DNA of 17,558 bases from an uncultured bacterium (lineage in GTDB: Bacteria; Patescibacteriota; Minisyncoccia; Phycocordibacterales; Phycocordibacteraceae). Shown one piece after another: positions 13,986-17,558 of the stretch (position 1 is its first letter; each line of letters starts with the position of its first letter). The stretch lies in NCBI GenBank assembly GCA_938008595.1, contig CALLKD010000021.1, positions 1-17,558 on the forward strand. The letters run 5' to 3'. The position numbers and the translations under genes are program-made. The notes under the pieces were generated by a model that saw only the letters and a list, made by a program, of their open reading frames with translations, made no database searches and had not been told where the DNA came from.

Positions 13986-15262
13986 AGGGTAGATTGCAGT
14001 AGCTCTAAAGCGACACCACTAAGTGGTACAGAAACAGTTTCAGAACTTTCGTTCAAGTTTTTAATGGTAACGGAGCTTGTAAGACGTTCCTCTTCACCAA
14101 AGGCAATGAAGTAGGGAATGCCACGTCGCACGGCTTCTTTAATCTGATCACCAAGTCCTTTATCGGTGACATTCACTAGCACTGAAAGTCCTGACTCACG
14201 AAGCGTGTCAGCAAATGCGTGTGCTGTAGCAATATCAGTTTCGCTTGGGGTACCAATGAATAGACGTGGGGCAGAGGAAACGGCTGGAAGTAGGTTGTGT
14301 GCACGTAGGAAATCAAGCAAGGTAACATCCCCAATAGCAAAGCCCATAGCGGCAAGTGGCTCACCGCCAAACAAAGATACAAGTCCGTCGTACCTACCGC
14401 CACCCATTAGTGAGCGTGCATTATCTGGATCAGTATCAAATATCTCAAATATGACACCGGTGTAATACATAAAGCCGCGCACCACGGTAGGATCAAATAC
14501 AACCGTACCTACCGTACGACCTTGTAGGGAGTCGATAAGAGTTGTTAGCTTTCTAAACTCACTAGCAACCGCTTCGTTAGTACCTGCCTCTATAAGTTCA
14601 AGTGCATCAGTACCGTCTCTGCGAAATGGTGCACGTGCCGTTTCAAACTCTTCGGCAGATATCTTGTTCTTCCTATCAAGAAGAGAAAGATAGTCACGCA
14701 CCTCATCGCTCGCGAGTCCAAGCGCCTCACAGGCAACATTCAAAAGTACTCGAGAGTTTACTCGAATAGTGTAGTCAGAAGACTGTGCACCAAACGAACG
14801 TAGTATCTTATCTGCCGTTACAAGCACTTCTTCCTCTGCAGCTCCTGAGGATAGACCTACAATATCAACGTCAATTTGGTAGAACTCACGAAGTCGTCCT
14901 TTCTGTGGACGCTCATAACGGAAGCGGTTACCAATGGAGAACCAGCGTAGTGGGTATACGAGCTCCCGTCGTTTACCCGCCACCATACGAGCAAGTGTTG
15001 GTGTCATTTCAGGACGGAGTGTTACCGAGCGATCACCCCTGTCTGTAAAGGTGTAGGTCTGTTCAGAAACAATCTCTTCACTAGTCTTTGATTCATAGAG
15101 CTCAGAGCGCTCAAGTGGGGATGCGTTATATTCCTCAAATCCATTACGCACAAGAAGGGTGCGAACGGTGCTAAATACCTCCTGGAGCACTGCCCACTCG
15201 GTAGGGTAGAAGTCACGGACGCCCTTATAGGGTTCGGTTGATAGGGGTTCTTTTTGGCTCAT
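13982..15262 (-). CDS. hisS: Histidine--tRNA ligase
   Basis: 426-aa class II aminoacyl-tRNA synthetase that charges tRNA-His. Motif 1 region is PYKGVRDFYP (11-20). Motif 2 is GNRFRYERPQKGRLREFYQID (about 111-131). The histidine-specific loop RGFMYYTGVIFEIF is at 262-275. Motif 3 is GGGRYDGLV with MGFAIG (287-311). The C-terminal ~95 residues (PRLFIGTPSE onward) are the anticodon-binding domain. The usual RGLDYYTG is RGFMYYTG here, a substitution in a histidine-pocket motif; the arginine and YYTG are kept. The length is normal for the family. ATG 15262 follows TACCAT by 7 bases with no SD. It overlaps the exonuclease gene downstream. Confidence 0.97.
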   Translation of the reverse strand: MSQKEPLSTEPYKGVRDFYPTEWAVLQEVFSTVRTLLVRNGFEEYNASPLERSELYESKTSEEIVSEQTYTFTDRGDRSVTLRPEMTPTLARMVAGKRRELVYPLRWFSIGNRFRYERPQKGRLREFYQIDVDIVGLSSGAAEEEVLVTADKILRSFGAQSSDYTIRVNSRVLLNVACEALGLASDEVRDYLSLLDRKNKISAEEFETARAPFRRDGTDALELIEAGTNEAVASEFRKLTTLIDSLQGRTVGTVVFDPTVVRGFMYYTGVIFEIFDTDPDNARSLMGGGRYDGLVSLFGGEPLAAMGFAIGDVTLLDFLRAHNLLPAVSSAPRLFIGTPSETDIATAHAFADTLRESGLSVLVNVTDKGLGDQIKEAVRRGIPYFIAFGEEERLTSSVTIKNLNESSETVSVPLSGVALELLQSTL

Positions 15263-15269
15263 GCTCTAC

Positions 15270-15298
15270 ATGGTACCAGAGCCAAGCTGCTATTTAAA
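15270..15298 (-). promoter_or_regulatory. Putative promoter of hisS (leaderless type)
   Basis: On the minus strand TTTAAA (15298-15293) lies 17 bases from TACCAT (15275-15270), which is 7 bases before ATG 15262. Both hexamers are imperfect. The call rests partly on the same spacing seen at other unit heads. Confidence 0.4.
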
Positions 15299-15313
15299 AT
15301 AGCGCTAACGCTA
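15296..15313 (-). terminator. Possible weak terminator after the PH-domain gene
   Basis: On the minus strand TAGCG pairs with CGCTA around TTAG and is followed by TTTT. The stem is only 5 bp and includes the stop codon. An adjacent inverted repeat GCTATTT/AAATAGC (15291-15305) may be an alternative structure. Confidence 0.3.
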
Positions 15314-15862
15314 CAGTCCTGCGTCAGCGTGGAGTAGGGATACTTCACGCATAATGAGGTCCCTAATCTTATCAGGACTGGTAAGTCCGTCCATAATAAA
15401 CTTCTCGTCACTTCCTGCGGTCTCTACGTTAATAGACCCAAAACCAAGCAGGGTACCAAACACTCCACGCACGCCAGTAGTAACGTCTTGCACGCGAATT
15501 AAAAGGAAACTCGAAACAACACGATTAAAGAACCCATACTGATGTATGTCTACGATACGTGTTGAGGTAATTACCCAAAGCGTAAGTCTATTTCTGGTTA
15601 GTGTTGCGTAGAACGCCATCCATACAAATAGCCACCATGCGCCAAGTGCAAAGCGCATACCAGGTGTCGTGAAGGTTATTGGAGAGAGAGCACTCTGTGC
15701 TCCCATAAGGCCATTCATAAGTCCGTAGTTCACCACCATTAAAAGCAAAAAGGGAACGAGTGCAAGAATAGGAAATGGGATAAGGTGTCCCACAATTACA
15801 AACGGATGTTGTCTAACCGTTAGGAGTACCGTTTCGTTTGGCTCAAGTTCAAATTCTTCCAT
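15311..15862 (-). CDS. Bacterial PH-domain membrane protein (YdbS/YdbT-like)
   Basis: 183-aa membrane protein. Two hydrophobic segments lie at about 21-48 (VIVGHLIPFPILALVPFLLL) and 69-89 (FALGAWWLFVWMAFYATLT). A cytoplasmic bPH_2-like domain of about 80 residues follows. Its pattern is typical of that family: NRLTLWVITSTRIVDIHQYGFFNR, then IRVQDVTT and GFGSINVETAG. The function of these domains is not known in detail. ATG 15862 was chosen because it lies one base after the upstream gene's TAA. GTG 15877 would add five residues and overlap that gene. It is the last gene of the prmC unit. Confidence 0.82.
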   Translation of the reverse strand: MEEFELEPNETVLLTVRQHPFVIVGHLIPFPILALVPFLLLMVVNYGLMNGLMGAQSALSPITFTTPGMRFALGAWWLFVWMAFYATLTRNRLTLWVITSTRIVDIHQYGFFNRVVSSFLLIRVQDVTTGVRGVFGTLLGFGSINVETAGSDEKFIMDGLTSPDKIRDLIMREVSLLHADAGL

Positions 15863-15863
15863 A

Positions 15864-16139
15864 TTATCGTAAGCCACTTACCATAAAGAGTAAGAGGAAC
15901 CCTGACACAAAGAAATACAGTGCGAGTATAGGTACGGTAAGCCACGACTGATGCGCGTAGCGAAACCAGTGGAAAGAGACAATGGCCGTATATAACGCCC
16001 ATAGTGTAAACACAATAAAAAACAACACCGTAACTACGGTACTCACTGAAACGCCACTTGGAACCGTACCGATCCACGTGTTAGGAAAGGGATCTAGTGG
16101 AACGCTTATGTCCGGGGTTTGATAGAGGTCAGGACGCAT
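15864..16139 (-). CDS. Small two-helix membrane protein (91 aa)
   Basis: Unrecognised protein with a short polar N-terminus (MRPDLYQTPDISVPLDPFPN) and two hydrophobic segments at about 31-55 and 68-88. The linker is basic/aromatic (HWFRYAHQSW). The pattern suggests an integral membrane protein with a short hairpin topology. ATG 16139 lies 13 bases after the prmC stop without an SD. Its stop is one base from the start of the PH-domain gene, so the two membrane proteins are tightly coupled and may act together. No catalytic residues are evident. Confidence 0.75.
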   Translation of the reverse strand: MRPDLYQTPDISVPLDPFPNTWIGTVPSGVSVSTVVTVLFFIVFTLWALYTAIVSFHWFRYAHQSWLTVPILALYFFVSGFLLLFMVSGLR

Positions 16140-16152
16140 GGTGGTTCGTACG

Positions 16153-16914
16153 TTAATAATACCCTATACCAATGCGTTCTCGCCCATACTGATCGGTGCG
16201 TATCTCTACCTCCTTTGCATCACCACGGGTAAGTAGCTCGGCAACTTCACGTGCGTGTGTTGTGTCACACTCAAGCCACAATTCACCCCCTGGCTTAATG
16301 AAGTAAGAGGCCTCATCTGCAATTGTTCGGATCACCGAAAGCCCGTCCTCACCCCCAAATAGTGCAACTGCGGGTTCAAACGCTGCTACTGACGCATCAA
16401 GTGTTCTGCCACTTGGAATGTATGGAGGGTTACTTGCGATCACGTCAAAAAATACCGACTCGTCTTTAAGGGGTTCAAATACATTGCCGCACAAAAGTAC
16501 TGCCCGTGATGCGTCCAGATCGTTTTGCGCAATATTCTTTTCAATGAGGGATAGGTGCTGTTTCTCAAGTTCACTAAAATACACTTTTGCGCGAGGGAAG
16601 TGATCGAGAATAGAAAGGCCAATTGCCCCTGACCCAGCACACAGATCAAGAAAGGTGAAGTGACCATCACCGAACCTTTCCTCAAGATGTGCAATAAGCA
16701 TTTCTGTCCACCATTCAGTTTCAGGACGAGGGATGAGCGGGCGTGAATCTAGGTGTATATGGAGAGAGAGGAAGGGAACCCATCCAATCACATAGGCGAG
16801 CGGCTCACCCGCAGCAAGCCGCACACGGTCTTCAGCTATATCAGCATGCACATCCCCAGCATACTTATCGGCGATTAGGGAGCGGATATCTAACGGAGTG
16901 ACTTCGTGTGGCAT
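16153..16914 (-). CDS. prmC: Peptide chain release factor N5-glutamine methyltransferase
   Basis: SAM-dependent methyltransferase (HemK/PrmC), 253 aa, that methylates the GGQ glutamine of release factors. The SAM-binding motif I is LDLCAGSGAIG (89-99). The signature NPPYIP begins at 162, and the linker motif LIPRPETEWW is at about 60-69. The N-terminal helical domain is shorter than in E. coli (277 aa). ATG 16914 was chosen because TACAAT lies 7 bases upstream of it. The other candidate, ATG 16923, overlaps that box and would add only MQW. In many bacteria prmC adjoins prfA, but here it heads a unit with two membrane proteins. Confidence 0.95.
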   Translation of the reverse strand: MPHEVTPLDIRSLIADKYAGDVHADIAEDRVRLAAGEPLAYVIGWVPFLSLHIHLDSRPLIPRPETEWWTEMLIAHLEERFGDGHFTFLDLCAGSGAIGLSILDHFPRAKVYFSELEKQHLSLIEKNIAQNDLDASRAVLLCGNVFEPLKDESVFFDVIASNPPYIPSGRTLDASVAAFEPAVALFGGEDGLSVIRTIADEASYFIKPGGELWLECDTTHAREVAELLTRGDAKEVEIRTDQYGRERIGIGYY

Positions 16915-16921
16915 CCACTGC

Positions 16922-16927
16922 ATTGTA
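16922..16927 (-). promoter_or_regulatory. Putative -10 box of prmC (leaderless type)
   Basis: On the minus strand TACAAT is followed by 7 bases and ATG 16914, the same spacing as at hisS. No clear -35 hexamer is present. Confidence 0.45.
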
Positions 16928-16975
16928 CCGTTTCGTTCGGTATATACTAGGAGAACATAGTAAGTAAATAACTTT

Positions 16976-17416
16976 ATGCGTATACACCTTTGGAATGTGC
17001 TGTTCTCATTATTCTTTGCTTTGTTACTCGTTACGGGAGTCTCTTGGCTCTTTGCGACACATAGAGTTTTCTATGACGTTTCGATACGAGACCTTGCGCT
17101 CTTGTCACTAGCCACCTTTAGACTCATTCGTCTCTTTACGTATGATGTTATTACGAAATTCATACGCGACTCATTTGCGCATGCTACACCAGATACGTTT
17201 GCACATACGGCAGGGGCACTACTCAATTGTCCTTGGTGTGTGGGGCTCTGGTTTAGCTACATTGTATTGTTCTTCTACTTTGCAACTCCGTATGCATGGC
17301 CGGTGATTCTTATCTTTGCTATTGCAGCTATGGCGTCACTCTTCCAGATTCTCGCAAACCTTATCGGATGGAATGCACAGGTCCGGAAGCTTGAGGCACA
17401 ACGGTTAGAGGGATAG
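16976..17416 (+). CDS. DUF1360-like membrane protein
   Basis: 146-aa membrane protein with an N-terminal hydrophobic helix (about 6-25). A conserved-looking TFRLIRLFTYDVITKFIRD segment follows at about 47-65, then NCPWCVGLWFS (84-94) and further hydrophobic segments up to about 130. The combination of an RL-rich TxD segment with CPxCxxxW matches DUF1360, a family of unknown function. The CPWC at 85-88 sits at a helix start and could be redox-active or metal-binding. ATG 16976 is the only reasonable start, because a stop lies five codons upstream. No SD and no convincing -10 at leaderless distance are seen. TATACT at 16943-16948 might be a -10. The gene diverges from prmC. Confidence 0.8.
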   Translation: MRIHLWNVLFSLFFALLLVTGVSWLFATHRVFYDVSIRDLALLSLATFRLIRLFTYDVITKFIRDSFAHATPDTFAHTAGALLNCPWCVGLWFSYIVLFFYFATPYAWPVILIFAIAAMASLFQILANLIGWNAQVRKLEAQRLEG

Positions 17417-17424
17417 TGCGAGTA

Positions 17425-17462
17425 AAAGAAAACAGCCCTGAGAAATCAGGGCTGTTTTCTTT
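17425..17462. terminator. Bidirectional terminator
   Basis: A perfect 17-bp inverted repeat (17425-17441 with 17446-17462) has a GAAA loop, a GC core AGCCCTGA and A/T-tracts at both ends. It lies between the DUF1360-like gene and a minus-strand gene end, so it can terminate both. Confidence 0.92.
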
Positions 17463-17472
17463 AGCGTTATTC

Positions 17473-17509
17473 TTAGTAGCTGTTGCCACCGCCATAACTA
17501 CCACCACGG
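17473..17509 (-). CDS. C-terminal end of a glycine-rich, probably RNA-binding protein (partial)
   Basis: Reading the minus strand from the last biological base gives RGGSYGGGNSY followed by TAA (17475-17473). A Gly/Ser/Tyr-rich end with RGG is typical of the tail of small RRM-type RNA-binding proteins, which are common in many bacteria including CPR. The RRM domain itself is outside the contig, so the assignment is tentative. The convergent terminator between this gene and the DUF1360-like gene supports a real gene end here. Confidence 0.5.
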
Positions 17510-17558
17510 AGATCGGAAGAGCACACGTCTGAACTCCAGTCACCTTGTACTATCTCGT
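17510..17558 (+). other. Illumina TruSeq adapter contamination with index
   Basis: Bases 17510-17543 match the TruSeq indexed-adapter start, AGATCGGAAGAGCACACGTC and its continuation to CCAGTCAC. The eight bases 17544-17551 (CTTGTACT) sit where a sample index belongs. ATCTCGT (17552-17558) is the start of the constant segment after the index. This is synthetic sequence, so the biological contig ends at 17509. Confidence 0.98.

Noticed and set aside
17361..17543. Minus-strand ORF of 60 aa at the contig end
   Set aside because: Its first third is translated adapter (TGVQTCALPI). The rest runs through the terminator and is antisense to the DUF1360-like gene.
1..17558. CRISPR arrays, tRNA/rRNA genes, transposases or defence islands
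   Set aside because: I saw no spaced direct repeats, cloverleaf-forming stretch, rRNA-like sequence or recombinase motif on either strand. The helicase-nuclease has no defence neighbours.

Overview
The window reads as a contig end from a Candidate Phyla Radiation (Patescibacteria) genome, most likely in the Parcubacteria group. This is an inference, supported by three things. Compact housekeeping genes lie in short operons. RpoD has a lysine/alanine-rich N-terminal tail, DnaG has lost its zinc site, and several small proteins are unrecognised. Shine-Dalgarno (SD) sequences are mostly absent. UGA ends several genes here (hisS, the DksA-like gene, the 125-aa orphan), so the UGA-recoding CPR lineages are unlikely.

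Layout, left half (+ strand). The tail of rpoB and a complete rpoC are followed by a strong terminator. Then come dnaG-rpoD, the remnant of the classical macromolecular-synthesis operon, and a second terminator. Two micro-ORFs (55 and 42 aa) lead into a YgjP-type metallopeptidase. A UvrD-like helicase fused to a PD-(D/E)XK/Fe-S nuclease follows, then a DksA/TraR-type zinc-finger regulator with its own promoter and SD. A terminator shared by both strands closes this half.

Right half (mostly - strand). A membrane-anchored DsbA-fold protein without its CxxC is followed by a 214-aa unknown protein. A GC-rich 125-aa orphan gene has its own promoter, SD and terminator. hisS overlaps a DEDDy exonuclease gene by ATGA. 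A prmC operon carries two membrane proteins, the second with a bacterial PH domain. A + strand DUF1360-like membrane protein then converges, through a bidirectional terminator, on the last codons of a glycine-rich, probably RNA-binding protein.

The final 49 bases (17510-17558) are not biological. They are Illumina TruSeq adapter plus an index and must be trimmed.

The most interesting biology is the initiation architecture. Seven genes that look like transcription-unit heads carry a TANNNT -10 box 5-7 nt upstream of an ATG, with no SD, as expected for leaderless mRNAs. Two others (the DksA-like gene and the GC-rich orphan) have full promoters, 5' leaders and near-perfect SDs. The DnaG and DsbA-like proteins have both lost their signature cysteines. 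I found no CRISPR array, tRNA, rRNA, transposase or other unmistakable new multigene system.
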